Shown here piece by piece: positions 17,725 through 26,171 of a stretch of DNA of 64,000 nt. The DNA comes from Pseudomonas sp. IPO3778. Lineage in GTDB: Bacteria > Pseudomonadota > Gammaproteobacteria > Pseudomonadales > Pseudomonadaceae. Numbering within the stretch: position 1 is the first letter of the stretch; each line of letters opens with the position of its first letter. Location: contig NZ_JACARC010000034.1 of assembly GCF_013386825.1 (NCBI RefSeq), positions 250,489 through 314,488 of the forward strand, given 5' to 3'. The translations under genes and the position numbers were made by a program. The notes under the pieces were generated by a model that saw only the letters and a list, made by a program, of their open reading frames with translations, had not been told where the DNA came from and ran no database searches.

Positions 17725-17824
17725 TGTAGGAGCGAGCTTGCTCGCGAAAAACGTCAACAATAACTCGGGCAGCTTGGAAGAACGCGGTGCCCTCAGGTTT
17801 TTCGCGAGCAAGCTCGCTCCTACA
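17725..17824. repeat. REP doublet, GTAGGAGCGAGCTTGCTCGCG type
   Basis: Two inverted arms of 27-28 bases, each starting or ending TGTAGGAGCGAGCTTGCTCG, flank a 45-base spacer. They lie between the iron-binding protein gene and the permease gene. Confidence 0.9.
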
Positions 17825-17840
17825 GGGGACACCCATCAAG

Positions 17841-17865
17841 CAAAACGCCCCGCAAATGCGGGGCG
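17841..17865 (-). terminator. Terminator after the iron-binding protein gene
   Basis: A perfect 8-bp GC stem (17846-17853 with 17858-17865) and AAAT loop are followed on the minus strand by TTTTG. It lies 17 bp past the stop codon and should limit read-through into the permease gene. Confidence 0.8.
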
Positions 17866-17881
17866 CAGTATATCGGACGAC

Positions 17882-18886
17882 TTAGTTCCAGCCAGCCCGA
17901 TCCATCAAGCGAATGGCCTCAGCCTGGCGCTTGCCCGCCACTTCAACCGGCAACGTATCGGCCACAAACTTACCCCAGCTGGCGACTTCAGCCGACGGCG
18001 GCACCGCCGGGTTGGCCGGGAACTCCTGGTTCACATCGGCAAAGATTTTTTGTGCTTCCGGGGTGGTCATCCACTCAACCAATGCCTTCGCCGCTTCCGG
18101 GTGCGGTGCATGCTTGGTCAGGCCGATGCCCGACAGGTTGACGTGCACCCCACGGTCGCCCTGGTTCGGCCAGAACAGCTTCACCGCCAGGTCCGGCTTC
18201 TGCTTGTGCAGGCGGCCGTAGTAGTAGGTGTTGACGATACCCACATCGCACTGCCCGGCGTTGATCGCCTCCAGCACGGCGATGTCATCGGAGAACACGT
18301 CGGTGGACAAGTTGTTGACCCAGCCCTTGACGATCTCCTCGGTCTTGGCCGCGCCATGGGTTTCGATCAGGGTGGCGGTCAGCGACTGGTTGTAGACCTT
18401 CTTGGCAGTGCGCAGGCACAGGCGGCCTTCCCACTGCTTGTCGGCCAGGGCTTCGTAGGTGGTCAGGTCGCCCGGCTTCACGCGGTCGGTGGAGTAGGCG
18501 ATGGTGCGCGCACGCAGGCTCAAGCCGGTCCAGGCATGGGCCGAAGAACGGTATTGAAGGGGGATATTCTTGTTGATCACGTCGGAGGTGAACGGTTGCA
18601 GGATGCCCATCTGCTCGGCCTGCCAGAGGTTGCCGGCATCGACAGTGAGCAGCAGGTCGGCGGTGGCGTTTTCACCTTCGGCCTTGATGCGCTGCATCAG
18701 CGGCGCTTCCTTATCGGTGATGAACTTGATCTGCACGCCGGTCTTCTTGGTGTAGGCGTCGAACACCGGCTTGATCAGTTCGTCGATGCGCGAGGAGTAG
18801 ACCACGACTTCGTCGGCCGCCTGCACGGTGGTGCTGCCGATAAGGGTGAGTGCCAGGGCAGTCAGGAGGCGCTTGGGTGCCAACAT
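17882..18886 (-). CDS. Ferric-iron ABC transporter substrate-binding protein (FbpA/IdiA-like)
   Basis: A 334-residue periplasmic protein with a signal peptide (MLAPKRLLTALALTLIGSTTVQA). The mature start DEVVVYSSRIDELIKPVF is typical of Fe3+-binding FbpA proteins, and the paired tyrosines NTYYYGRL at about residue 220 match the iron-ligand tyrosines of that family. The central region also holds the ADLLLTVDAGNLW segment of this group. It lies upstream of the matching permease, but a terminator and a REP doublet lie between, so the binding protein may be made in excess. Confidence 0.92.
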   Translation of the reverse strand: MLAPKRLLTALALTLIGSTTVQAADEVVVYSSRIDELIKPVFDAYTKKTGVQIKFITDKEAPLMQRIKAEGENATADLLLTVDAGNLWQAEQMGILQPFTSDVINKNIPLQYRSSAHAWTGLSLRARTIAYSTDRVKPGDLTTYEALADKQWEGRLCLRTAKKVYNQSLTATLIETHGAAKTEEIVKGWVNNLSTDVFSDDIAVLEAINAGQCDVGIVNTYYYGRLHKQKPDLAVKLFWPNQGDRGVHVNLSGIGLTKHAPHPEAAKALVEWMTTPEAQKIFADVNQEFPANPAVPPSAEVASWGKFVADTLPVEVAGKRQAEAIRLMDRAGWN

Positions 18887-18981
18887 GGGTGCGGTCTCTC
18901 ATTTGCAAAAAGAGGGCAAATGATAAGGACTCACATTTGGTAGCGCTCGACGGAGCCGTTACCAGATGTTGCACAAGCCCC

Positions 18982-20205
18982 TCAGGCCTTGGCCAGCGCC
19001 GGCAAATCCCCGGTCAAGCCCAACGCCTGGCGCACAAACAACGCCTTGGCTTCCGGCAGTTGCTCGACCACCTTCAACCCGGCATTACGCAACCAGCGCA
19101 ACGGCAGTTGATCGGCCTGGAACAACCGCTCAAAGCCTTCCATCGCGGCCATCAGCGCCAGGTTGTGGGGCATGCGCCGGCGCTCGTAACGGCTGAGCAC
19201 CTTCACATCCGCCAGGCGCTCGCCGCGCTCGTTGGCGGCCAGCAGCACTTCGGCCAGCACCGCCGCGTCGAGGAAGCCCAGGTTCACGCCCTGCCCTGCC
19301 AGTGGGTGAATAACGTGCGCCGCATCGCCAATCAACGCCAGGCCCTCGGCCACGTAGCGCTTGGCATGGCGCTGACGCAATGGCACGCACAACCGTGGGT
19401 CGGCGTTTAACACCGTGCCCAGGCGGCCTTCGAAGGCGCTCTCCAGCTCACGGCAGAAGCGTTCGTCGTCCAGGGCCATCAAGCGCTCGGACTCACTCGG
19501 CGTGGTCGACCAGACGATCGAACACCACTCTTCCTGCCCGTCCCGCACCAGCGGCAAAAATGCCAATGGGCCGTTGTCGGTAAAACGCTGCCAGGCCGTC
19601 TTCTGGTGCGCCTGACTGCTGCGCACGCTGGTGACGATGGCGTTGTGCAAATAATCCCACTCGCGGGTCGCGGTGCCGGTCAGGCGGCGCACCGCCGAGT
19701 TGGCACCGTCTGCGGCGACCACCAGCGGCGCGCGCAAGGTGCGGCCGTCGGCCAGGGTCAGCAGCCAATCGTCGCCGGAGCGGCGCATTTGCTCCAGGCG
19801 CGCATTGGCCAACAGGCCGAGGTCGCAATCATGCAGTCGATCCAGCAAGGCATCCTGAACCACACGGTTTTCGACGATATGCCCCAGCACCTCGGCGTGC
19901 ACACTGGCCGCCGAAAAGTGGATCTGCCCGGTGCCGCTGCCGTCCCACACCTGCATCTCGCCGTACGGGCTGGCACGTCGTTCAACGATGCCGTCCCACA
20001 CGCCAAGGCGCTCGAGGATGCGCTGACTGGCAGCCGACAAGGCGCTCACCCGCGGCTCGAACGGCGCTTGCAGGTCGAACGGCTTGACGCTCAGCGGGCT
20101 GCCGTCAAGCAGCAGCACCTGCAAGCCACTGCCCTGCAACGCCAGCGCCAAGGCGCTTCCGACCATTCCGGCCCCGACAATCAGCACATCTGCGCGCATG
20201 TCCAT
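18982..20205 (-). CDS. ubiI: UbiH/UbiF/VisC/COQ6-family FAD-dependent hydroxylase (UbiI-type)
   Basis: A 407-residue flavoprotein monooxygenase of ubiquinone synthesis. The N-terminal FAD-binding loop is GAGMVGSALALAL (residues 11-23). The second motif DG appears in VVAADGANSAVRR and the third in GDAAHVIHPLAGQGVNLG. It is the second hydroxylase of the cluster with ubiH, and by position and sequence it corresponds to UbiI/VisC, which hydroxylates C5 of the ring. The exact ring position is inferred. A short thioesterase-like gene separates it from ubiH by 3 bp on the upstream side, so all are one operon. Confidence 0.88.
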   Translation of the reverse strand: MDMRADVLIVGAGMVGSALALALQGSGLQVLLLDGSPLSVKPFDLQAPFEPRVSALSAASQRILERLGVWDGIVERRASPYGEMQVWDGSGTGQIHFSAASVHAEVLGHIVENRVVQDALLDRLHDCDLGLLANARLEQMRRSGDDWLLTLADGRTLRAPLVVAADGANSAVRRLTGTATREWDYLHNAIVTSVRSSQAHQKTAWQRFTDNGPLAFLPLVRDGQEEWCSIVWSTTPSESERLMALDDERFCRELESAFEGRLGTVLNADPRLCVPLRQRHAKRYVAEGLALIGDAAHVIHPLAGQGVNLGFLDAAVLAEVLLAANERGERLADVKVLSRYERRRMPHNLALMAAMEGFERLFQADQLPLRWLRNAGLKVVEQLPEAKALFVRQALGLTGDLPALAKA

Positions 20206-20208
20206 GCT

Positions 20209-20694
20209 TTAAGCCTGTCTCGATTGCGGCTTGCGCCGCACGTAAAGGGTTTTGTCGACCCGCGCCACCAGGGTGCCGGAGCCGTCATGAATCTGCACCT
20301 TGAGCTGCGGCAAGTACTTCTCGCCACTGGCGGTGTGCTGGCGAATCTCGTCCAGCAACGGTTGGTCGATGGAAAATTCGGCAAACACCGGGCCTTTGCC
20401 CGGCGAGATAAAGTCGATGGTGGCAGCCTTGTCCCAGACGATGTAGTCGCGCCCCAGGTTCTCCATCAGCATCAACATGTAGAACGGGTCGACCATCGAA
20501 TACAGGCTGCCGCCAAACTGCGTGCCGACGTAATTACGGTTGTACCAGCCCAGGCCCATGCGCACCTTGACCTCGCGAAAGTCGCTGCTGAGGTGCTGCA
20601 CCCGAACCCCGGCGCCGAGGTACGGCGGGTACAGGGTCATGATCCAGCGTAACAGCCGAGCCTTGCCCAGGCGCTGGGTCAGCCACTTACGCAT
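20209..20694 (-). CDS. DUF4442/thioesterase-like protein inside the ubi operon
   Basis: A 161-residue protein of hot-dog fold type. The helix and turn NYVGTQFGGSLYSMVDPFYM (about 54-73) is the typical core of DUF4442-type YiiD/PaaI-like thioesterases. The start at ATG 20694 overlaps the ubiH stop by 8 bp, which signals translational coupling, and the gene ends 3 bp before the ubiI start. A longer open frame upstream is only the shadow of ubiH. Its role in the quinone operon is unknown; a housekeeping acyl-CoA thioesterase or a ubiquinone intermediate binder are possibilities. Confidence 0.78.
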   Translation of the reverse strand: MRKWLTQRLGKARLLRWIMTLYPPYLGAGVRVQHLSSDFREVKVRMGLGWYNRNYVGTQFGGSLYSMVDPFYMLMLMENLGRDYIVWDKAATIDFISPGKGPVFAEFSIDQPLLDEIRQHTASGEKYLPQLKVQIHDGSGTLVARVDKTLYVRRKPQSRQA

Positions 20695-21874
20695 CGGGGC
20701 GAGTGCCCAGGCCCATGGCCTGGCGCGCGAACCAGCGCTTGGCCGGCGGCAACAGGTCCAGGCCCAGCAGGCCCATGTTACGCCCCAGCGCCACCAGCGG
20801 CTGGGCACTGCCAAACAGCCGGGTGACTTGATCGGAGAAGCCGACGGTGAGCTTCTGGTCCATGCGCTGACGCTCGCGGTACGCCTGCAAGGTCGCCAGG
20901 TCGCCCGGGATCGCCGGCCCGGCCAGCAACGCCTCGGCCAGGGCGCAGGCATCGCGCAGGGACAGGTTGAAGCCCTGGCCGGCAATCGGGTGCAGGCTGT
21001 GGGCGGCATTGCCGAGCACGGCCAGGTGGGAGCGCACTTGCTCTTCCGCTTCCACCAGGGTCAGCGGGTACAAGTGACGGGCACCGACCTGCTTCAGGGT
21101 GCCGAGGCGATAGCCGAACACGCCCTGCAATTCACTGAGGAAGCTGCGCTCGTCCAGCTCGGCCAGACGCTGGGCGTCCATGCCGATGCGGGTCCACACC
21201 AGCGCGCAGCGGTTGTCGGGCAACGGCAGCAAGGCCATCGGCCCTTCGTCGGTGAAACGCTCGAACGCCTCGCCGTTGTGGGCTTCGCTTGGGGTGATAT
21301 TGGCGATCAGCGCACTCTGGTTGTATGGGCGTTTTTTAACGCCAATGCCCAGTTGCTCGCGCAAGCCGGAGCGGCCGCCATCGGCCAGCACCGCGAGGTC
21401 GCACTCCAGCACGGTTTCATCATTGAGGGTCAGGCGGTAGCCATCGGCAAGCGGCTCCATGCGGGTAACTTCCGCCGGGCAACGCCAACTGACCACATCG
21501 TTATCAAGGCCTTGCCACAGGCACTGGCCGAGCCAGGCGTTTTCCACCACGTAGCCGAGGGCGGGCACGCCTTCTTCCATGGCCGACAGGCGCGCGGTAG
21601 AGAAGCGGCCACGGTCCGACACATGAATCTGCTTGATCGGCTCGGCGCGACGGGAAATCTCCTGCCACACGCCCAACCGTTGATAAATCTGCCGAGCGCC
21701 GAAGGACAGCGCCGAAGAGCGCGCGTCATAACTCGGCTGGTAACTGTCGCCGGGGGCAAATGGCTCGATCAGCACGATCTTCCAGCCACGGGCCTTGGCC
21801 CCGGCCTGCAACGCCAATGCGAGGCTGGCGCCCACCAGGCCGCCGCCGATAATCGCCAGACTGACCCGGCTCAT
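20687..21874 (-). CDS. ubiH: 2-octaprenyl-6-methoxyphenol hydroxylase UbiH
   Basis: A 395-residue FAD monooxygenase of aerobic ubiquinone synthesis. The FAD loop IIGGGLVGASLALAL is at residues 8-22, the DG motif is LAVLADGGRSGLR, and the C-terminal motif GNAAHSLHPIAGQGFNL has the GN variant that I recall in E. coli UbiH. The start overlaps the pepP stop in an ATGA junction. The ygfB-pepP-ubiH-ubiI order is the one conserved in gammaproteobacteria. Confidence 0.93.
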   Translation of the reverse strand: MSRVSLAIIGGGLVGASLALALQAGAKARGWKIVLIEPFAPGDSYQPSYDARSSALSFGARQIYQRLGVWQEISRRAEPIKQIHVSDRGRFSTARLSAMEEGVPALGYVVENAWLGQCLWQGLDNDVVSWRCPAEVTRMEPLADGYRLTLNDETVLECDLAVLADGGRSGLREQLGIGVKKRPYNQSALIANITPSEAHNGEAFERFTDEGPMALLPLPDNRCALVWTRIGMDAQRLAELDERSFLSELQGVFGYRLGTLKQVGARHLYPLTLVEAEEQVRSHLAVLGNAAHSLHPIAGQGFNLSLRDACALAEALLAGPAIPGDLATLQAYRERQRMDQKLTVGFSDQVTRLFGSAQPLVALGRNMGLLGLDLLPPAKRWFARQAMGLGTRPDA

Positions 21875-23193
21875 CGGGCGCTCGCCATCAGCGCTTCAAT
21901 CTCGGCGACGGCCTTGGGCACGCCAGCGGTCAGAATTTCACAGCCTTGCTTGGTCACCACCACGTCGTCCTCAATGCGTACGCCAATGCCACGCCATTTC
22001 TTCGCCACGTGCTGGTTGTCGGGCGAGATGTAAATCCCCGGTTCCACGGTCAGCGCCATGCCGACTTCCAGCACGCGCCACTCGCCGCCCACCTTGTATT
22101 CGCCCACATCGTGCACGTCCATGCCCAGCCAATGGCCAGCGCGGTGCATGTAGAAGGCTTTATAGGCTTCGCTGCCGATCAACTCGTCGACGTCACCTTG
22201 CAACAGTCCCAGCTTGACCAGCCCGGCGGTGATCACGCGCACCGTCGCCTCGTGGGCCTGGTTCCAATGCTTGTTCGGGGCGATTTCGGCAAACGCGGCT
22301 TCCTGGGAAGCCAGCACGATTTCATAAATCGCCTTTTGCTCGGCGGAGAACTTGCCGCTCACCGGCCAGGTGCGGGTGATGTCGCTGGCATAGCAGTCGA
22401 TCTCGCAACCGGCGTCGATCAGCACCAGGTCGCCGTCCTTGAGCACCGCGTCATTCTGCTGGTAATGCAGGATGCAGCTATTGCGCCCGGAGGCGACGAT
22501 GGAGCCATAGGCCGGCATCTTCGCCCCGCCCTTGCGAAACTCGTAGTCGAGCTCCGCTTCAAGGCTGAACTCATACAACCCGGCGCGACTGGCCTGCATC
22601 GCCCGCACATGGGCTGCGCAGGAAATCCGCGCGGCCTCACGCATCACCTTCACTTCTGCCGCCGATTTATACAGGCGCATGTCGTGAAGCAGATGATCCA
22701 GGGCAACAAATTCGTTCGGTGGCTGGGCGCCGAGGTGTGCTTTAGAGCGGATCACATTGATCCACTCCATCAGGTGCCGGTCGAATTCGGCATTGCTGCC
22801 CATGGCCGAATACACCCGGTCGCGGCCTTCGATCAGGCCGGGCAGGATGTCGTCGATATCGGTAATCGGGAACGCATCGTCGGCGCCGAATTCGCGGATC
22901 GCGCCTTCGGTGCCCGCCCGCAGGCCGTCCCACAGTTCGCGCTCGGCGTTGCGTTCGCGGCAGAACAGCACGTACTCGCCGTGCTGGCGGCCGGGCATCA
23001 GCACGATCACCGCTTCCGGTTCAGGGAAGCCGCTCAGGTACTGAAAGTCGCTGTCCTGACGGTAGACGTGCTCGACGTCCCGGTTGCGGATGGCCACCGC
23101 GGCCGCCGGCAGGATGGCGATGCTGTTGGGTTCCATCTGCGCCATGAGCGCCTTGCGGCGCCGGGTGTATTCCGCTTTGGGGATATGGATCAT
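21871..23193 (-). CDS. pepP: Xaa-Pro aminopeptidase PepP
   Basis: A 440-residue M24-family metallopeptidase that removes N-terminal residues before proline. The metal ligands are visible as VLIDAGCEIDCYASDITRT (two Asp), HRAGHWLGMDVHD (His), LTVEPGIYI (Glu) and RIEDDVVVT (Glu). The N-terminal domain (about 1-170) is the creatinase-like domain of the family. It starts at ATG 23193 with AAGGAAG and follows ygfB by 20 bp. It overlaps ubiH by 4 bp downstream. Confidence 0.95.
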   Translation of the reverse strand: MIHIPKAEYTRRRKALMAQMEPNSIAILPAAAVAIRNRDVEHVYRQDSDFQYLSGFPEPEAVIVLMPGRQHGEYVLFCRERNAERELWDGLRAGTEGAIREFGADDAFPITDIDDILPGLIEGRDRVYSAMGSNAEFDRHLMEWINVIRSKAHLGAQPPNEFVALDHLLHDMRLYKSAAEVKVMREAARISCAAHVRAMQASRAGLYEFSLEAELDYEFRKGGAKMPAYGSIVASGRNSCILHYQQNDAVLKDGDLVLIDAGCEIDCYASDITRTWPVSGKFSAEQKAIYEIVLASQEAAFAEIAPNKHWNQAHEATVRVITAGLVKLGLLQGDVDELIGSEAYKAFYMHRAGHWLGMDVHDVGEYKVGGEWRVLEVGMALTVEPGIYISPDNQHVAKKWRGIGVRIEDDVVVTKQGCEILTAGVPKAVAEIEALMASAR

Positions 23194-23213
23194 GGGCAGA
23201 TGGGCTTCCTTTC

Positions 23214-23771
23214 TTAGTGCAGCGACGGCTTGGGTGCTGCGGGCTCAGCCGACTTTCGGGTCTCGGTGAACAGCAGCAGCGGCGCGACGCGCAGGTATTC
23301 CATCACTTCCATGTAGTCGCTTTCGCCGTCTTCGGACTCTTCCAGGGCGTCTTGCACCTGGGAGATGGCGGCCAGGTCTTGCAGCACTTCCTGGGCATCG
23401 GTGCTCAGGTCGAGGCCGCCGGCGTTCACGCCAAAGCCGTGGAGGAAGCCTTGGCACCACTGGCCCAGTGCGGCGGCGCGCTCAGTGAGCGGCGCGTCAT
23501 CGGTAGGCAGCAGCAAAACGACGGTGACGTCATCACCCGTCAGCTCGCCTTTGACCATCTCTTGCAGGCCGATGAGGGCGTTGCGCACGTTTTCGGTGGG
23601 CTCGGTTTCCAGCAGCTCGGCAACGTCGGCCAACCAGTTGTCGGCATCGAAGCCGACACCGGTGCAACTGCGGCCCAGCAGCACGCCGTGGAGCTCGGCA
23701 GGCGAGCAAGGATGACCGCTGGTGCTCAGCAGTTTGGAAAAAGCATCGTACGGGGAGTTCTGAATGGGCAT
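23214..23771 (-). CDS. ygfB: UPF0149 (YgfB/YecA) family protein
   Basis: A 185-residue all-helical acidic protein of the UPF0149 family. Signatures are SPAELHGVLLGR near the start, LGQWCQGFLHGFG in the middle and LEESEDGESDYMEVMEYLRV near the end. It lies in the conserved position upstream of pepP. The biochemical role of YgfB is not firmly known; in P. aeruginosa it has been linked to beta-lactam resistance through alpA regulation (recalled). It is the first gene of the quinone operon and is divergent from the zapB-like/zapA pair. Confidence 0.92.
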   Translation of the reverse strand: MPIQNSPYDAFSKLLSTSGHPCSPAELHGVLLGRSCTGVGFDADNWLADVAELLETEPTENVRNALIGLQEMVKGELTGDDVTVVLLLPTDDAPLTERAAALGQWCQGFLHGFGVNAGGLDLSTDAQEVLQDLAAISQVQDALEESEDGESDYMEVMEYLRVAPLLLFTETRKSAEPAAPKPSLH

Positions 23772-23909
23772 GGTGAGCTAGGCGCCAGACGGCGCAATGT
23801 CTAGAATGAAGCGCTGTATCCTAGCATCGGCAGACGTACCAAGACTATCGAGGGCGTCAGATCGTTTATCCAGCAGTTGCCATTCATCAGACAAATCCAG
23901 TGGAACCCA

Positions 23910-24119
23910 ATGGAAGACACCGACCTGCAAGCGCTGATGGCCAGACTCGAGCTGCTAATTAACCGGGTCGAGCAACTTAAGAGTCAAAACGGACTCCTAT
24001 TAGCTCAGGAAAAGACCTGGCGCGAGGAACGCGCTCACCTCATTGAAAAAAACGAAATCGCCCGGCGTAAGGTCGAATCGATGATTTCGCGCCTGAAGGC
24101 CCTGGAGCAAGACTCATGA
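23910..24119 (+). CDS. TIGR02449-type coiled-coil protein (ZapB-like position)
   Basis: A 69-residue protein that is almost entirely one coiled coil (heptads from residue 5 to 66: LQALMARLELLINRVEQL...). It overlaps zapA in an ATGA junction, so it is translated together with it. Short coiled-coil proteins next to ZapA are thought to act in cell division, like ZapB in E. coli. A longer frame begins at 23877, but the ATG at 23910 starts the conserved part. Confidence 0.8.
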   Translation: MEDTDLQALMARLELLINRVEQLKSQNGLLLAQEKTWREERAHLIEKNEIARRKVESMISRLKALEQDS

Positions 24120-24433
24120 GTTCAAGCAATAGCGTCACCGTGCAGATTCTCGACAAAGAATATTCGATCATTTGCCCACAGGAAGAACGCAGCAATCTGG
24201 TGAGCGCTGCCCGCTACCTGGACGGCAAGATGCGTGAAATCCGCAGCAGCGGCAAAGTCATCGGCGCCGATCGCATTGCGGTGATGGCCGCGCTGAACAT
24301 TACCCACGATTTGCTGCATAAGCAGGAACGGCCTGACGTGCAGGCCAGCGGCTCGACACGCGAGCAGGTGCGCGACCTGCTGGAGCGGGTTGATCTGGTA
24401 CTTTCTACCGATCCAGAGCCACCCAAGGGCTGA
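24116..24433 (+). CDS. zapA: Cell division protein ZapA
   Basis: A 105-residue ZapA that binds and bundles FtsZ at the division ring. The N-terminal globular part (VQILDKEYSIICPQEERSNL, about 9-28) and the ARYLDGKMREIR helix are typical. A C-terminal coiled coil (about 65-98) makes the dimer and tetramer. It is encoded directly upstream of the 6S RNA gene, the conserved gammaproteobacterial arrangement. Confidence 0.94.
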   Translation: MSSSNSVTVQILDKEYSIICPQEERSNLVSAARYLDGKMREIRSSGKVIGADRIAVMAALNITHDLLHKQERPDVQASGSTREQVRDLLERVDLVLSTDPEPPKG

Positions 24434-24452
24434 TTGCGGCGTCGGTTTCGGG

Positions 24453-24458
24453 TATACT
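24453..24458 (+). promoter_or_regulatory. -10 box of the 6S RNA promoter
   Basis: TATACT precedes the 6S RNA start by about 6 bases. I do not see a convincing -35 at standard spacing, so some transcripts may come from the zapA promoter and be processed. Confidence 0.6.
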
Positions 24459-24463
24459 CGCCC

Positions 24464-24645
24464 CACTCCCTGGCGTGCTTGCCAGTCGGCGATGTCCCTG
24501 AGCCGATTCGCACTACCCTGGAAGTTACACGTTGGGCTGGTGTGCATGTCCGCTAGACGGAAAGCCTTAAAGCCTACTGTTTCTTCCACCTTGAACTTTC
24601 GGGTTCAAGGGCTAAGTCGACAGCGGTTCTGTCGGGGAGCCTGAT
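24464..24645 (+). ncRNA. ssrS: 6S RNA
   Basis: The sequence from CTCCCTGGCGTGCTTGCC to GTCGGGGAGCCTG matches the Pseudomonas 6S RNA that I recall, including the internal CCCTGAGCCGATTCGCAC and the closing 3' strand. It lies in its conserved place between zapA and the formyl-THF ligase gene. 6S RNA mimics an open promoter and binds sigma-70 RNA polymerase in stationary phase. Ends are given to within a few bases. Confidence 0.9.
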
Positions 24646-24655
24646 TCCCAAATCC

Positions 24656-24684
24656 AATGCCAGTCTCAGGACTGGCATTGTTTT
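24656..24684 (+). terminator. Terminator of 6S RNA, next to the ygfA start
   Basis: A perfect 10-bp stem AATGCCAGTC/GACTGGCATT with a TCAG loop is followed by GTTTTAT. It lies just before the ATG of the cyclo-ligase gene at 24699, so it could control read-through into that gene. Confidence 0.8.
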
Positions 24685-24698
24685 ATGAGCCGAACACC

Positions 24699-25328
24699 AT
24701 GACCGAACCTGCGCCGCTTTCCCGCCCGCAACTTCGACGCATGCTGCGCAAAGCCCGCCGCGCCCTGACGCCCAGCGAGCAACGCCAGGCCGCCCTTGGC
24801 CTGTATCGGCAACTGGCACAGCACCCGCTGTTTCGCCGGGCCAAACACATCTCTTTATATCTACCGACGGACGGTGAAATCGATCCGCGCCTGCTGCTGC
24901 GCGCTGCACAGCGCCGGGGCAAGGCGACGTATCTGCCGGTGCTCAGCGCGTGGCCGCGAACCAAGATGGTGTTTCAGCAAGTGCGCCCGGGCGAGAAGCT
25001 GAGCCCCAACCGTTTCCGCATCCTGGAGCCACAGGTGAATGTCAGCCGCCAACGCAAGGTCTGGGCGCTGGACCTGGTGCTGCTGCCCTTGGTCGGGTTC
25101 GATGATGTGGGCGGACGGCTGGGCATGGGCGGCGGCTTTTATGACCGCAGCCTGGCCTACATGGCCCGCCGCAAATCCTGGCGCAAGCCGACGCTGTTGG
25201 GCCTGGCCCATGAATGCCAGAAGGTCGAACGATTGGCGCAGGCGAGCTGGGATGTCCCGCTTGAGGGCACAGTCACCGATAAGGATTGGTATGTAGCAGA
25301 GACGCCACTGGAATCAGCAGCGCCTTGA
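24699..25328 (+). CDS. ygfA: 5-formyltetrahydrofolate cyclo-ligase
   Basis: A 209-residue ATP-dependent enzyme that converts 5-formyl-THF to 5,10-methenyl-THF. The N-terminal LRRMLRKARRALTP and the ATP/folate motif RLGMGGGFYDRSLAY (about 139-153) are diagnostic. The 6S-ygfA linkage is conserved and ygfA is commonly cotranscribed with 6S RNA. The start at ATG 24699 gives family length. Confidence 0.93.
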   Translation: MTEPAPLSRPQLRRMLRKARRALTPSEQRQAALGLYRQLAQHPLFRRAKHISLYLPTDGEIDPRLLLRAAQRRGKATYLPVLSAWPRTKMVFQQVRPGEKLSPNRFRILEPQVNVSRQRKVWALDLVLLPLVGFDDVGGRLGMGGGFYDRSLAYMARRKSWRKPTLLGLAHECQKVERLAQASWDVPLEGTVTDKDWYVAETPLESAAP

Positions 25329-25335
25329 AGACGGG

Positions 25336-25485
25336 TCAGCGTTTGAACGGTTGCGGCTGTTGCTGTGCGAGTTCAATCGGTGCGTCAGTCTTGTTCGACC
25401 ACAAGCTCTGCGCATAGCCGGTGGTCACAACGCCCAGGCCGAACAAAATAACCAATATCCATAGTAAATCCGGTTTGCGTTTCAT
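25336..25485 (-). CDS. Small single-pass membrane protein, 49 residues
   Basis: Reading the minus strand gives MKRKPDLLWILVILFGLGVV and then a short polar tail ending QPQPFKR. It has a very good AAGGGGGG ribosome site six bases upstream of the ATG, one membrane helix (about residues 7-24) with positive residues inside, and a Gln/Pro-rich tail expected in the periplasm. It lies between ygfA and the EVE-domain gene. Its length is below the usual cut-off for gene callers. The function is unknown. Confidence 0.65.
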   Translation of the reverse strand: MKRKPDLLWILVILFGLGVVTTGYAQSLWSNKTDAPIELAQQQPQPFKR

Positions 25486-25681
25486 CGATTGCCCCCCTTC
25501 AGGCATCTTGCACACGATGACAGCAACGTTCCATTAGTAGTCCGTGCCAGCTGCGTCAAGCTCAAAACCCCGGCATTCTGCGTTAACGTGAACCAACACG
25601 CAAACCTTGACGCCAACCGACTGTCGGTTTGTCATAAAATTGCAGGACAACTTTCCCAATCGACTTTTGAGGAGCGAAAAC

Positions 25682-26131
25682 ATGGCCTATTGGCTGATGA
25701 AATCCGAGCCCGATGAACTGTCCATCAAGGGCCTGGAAAAGCTCGGCGAAGCCCGTTGGGACGGAGTGCGCAACTATCAGGCACGCAACTTCCTGAGGGC
25801 GATGGCGGTGGGTGACACGTTCTTTTTCTACCACTCCAGTTGCCCGGAACCGGGGATTGCCGGCATCGGCAAAATCGTCGAGGCGGCCTACCCGGACCCG
25901 ACCGCACTGGAGCCGGACAGCCATTACTTCGACGCCAAGGCCAGCCCTGAAAAAAACCCGTGGAGCGCAATCAATGTCGCCCACGTTGAGACCTTCCCCA
26001 AGGTGCTGGGGCTGGGCTATCTGAAACAGCAGACTGCCCTCGCCGAGTTGCCCCTGGTGCAAAAAGGCAGCCGCCTTTCAGTGATGCCGGTGACCGCCGA
26101 GCAGTGGGCTGCCGTGCTCGGCCTGCGTTAA
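25682..26131 (+). CDS. EVE-domain protein (thymocyte nuclear protein-like)
   Basis: A 149-residue protein consisting of one EVE domain of the PUA-like fold: YWLMKSEPDELSI at the start, WDGVRNYQARNFLR, and GDTFFFYHSS. EVE domains bind modified bases in DNA or RNA. The start ATG at 25682 has a GAGGAGCG site. It lies in a housekeeping context rather than next to a restriction gene, so a general modified-base reader is more likely than a defence role. Confidence 0.9.
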   Translation: MAYWLMKSEPDELSIKGLEKLGEARWDGVRNYQARNFLRAMAVGDTFFFYHSSCPEPGIAGIGKIVEAAYPDPTALEPDSHYFDAKASPEKNPWSAINVAHVETFPKVLGLGYLKQQTALAELPLVQKGSRLSVMPVTAEQWAAVLGLR

Positions 26132-26133
26132 CC

Positions 26134-26160
26134 GGAGCGAGCCTGCTCGCGAAAGGCGCG
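26134..26160. repeat. Solo REP element, GGAGCGAGCCTGCTCGCG type
   Basis: One unpaired arm of the type seen as a doublet at 17725-17824, with a T-to-C change in the loop. It lies directly after the EVE gene and before the convergent FliL-like gene. Confidence 0.75.
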
Positions 26161-26171
26161 AAGCGACCGGA

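Noticed and set aside
20695..21009. An N-terminal extension of the thioesterase-like gene
   Set aside because: The translated extension is Pro/Arg/Trp-rich and is the out-of-frame shadow of ubiH; the conserved protein starts at the ATG at 20694.
25682..26131. The EVE-domain gene as part of a defence island
   Set aside because: No restriction, McrBC or other defence gene is near; the neighbours are housekeeping genes in a conserved order.
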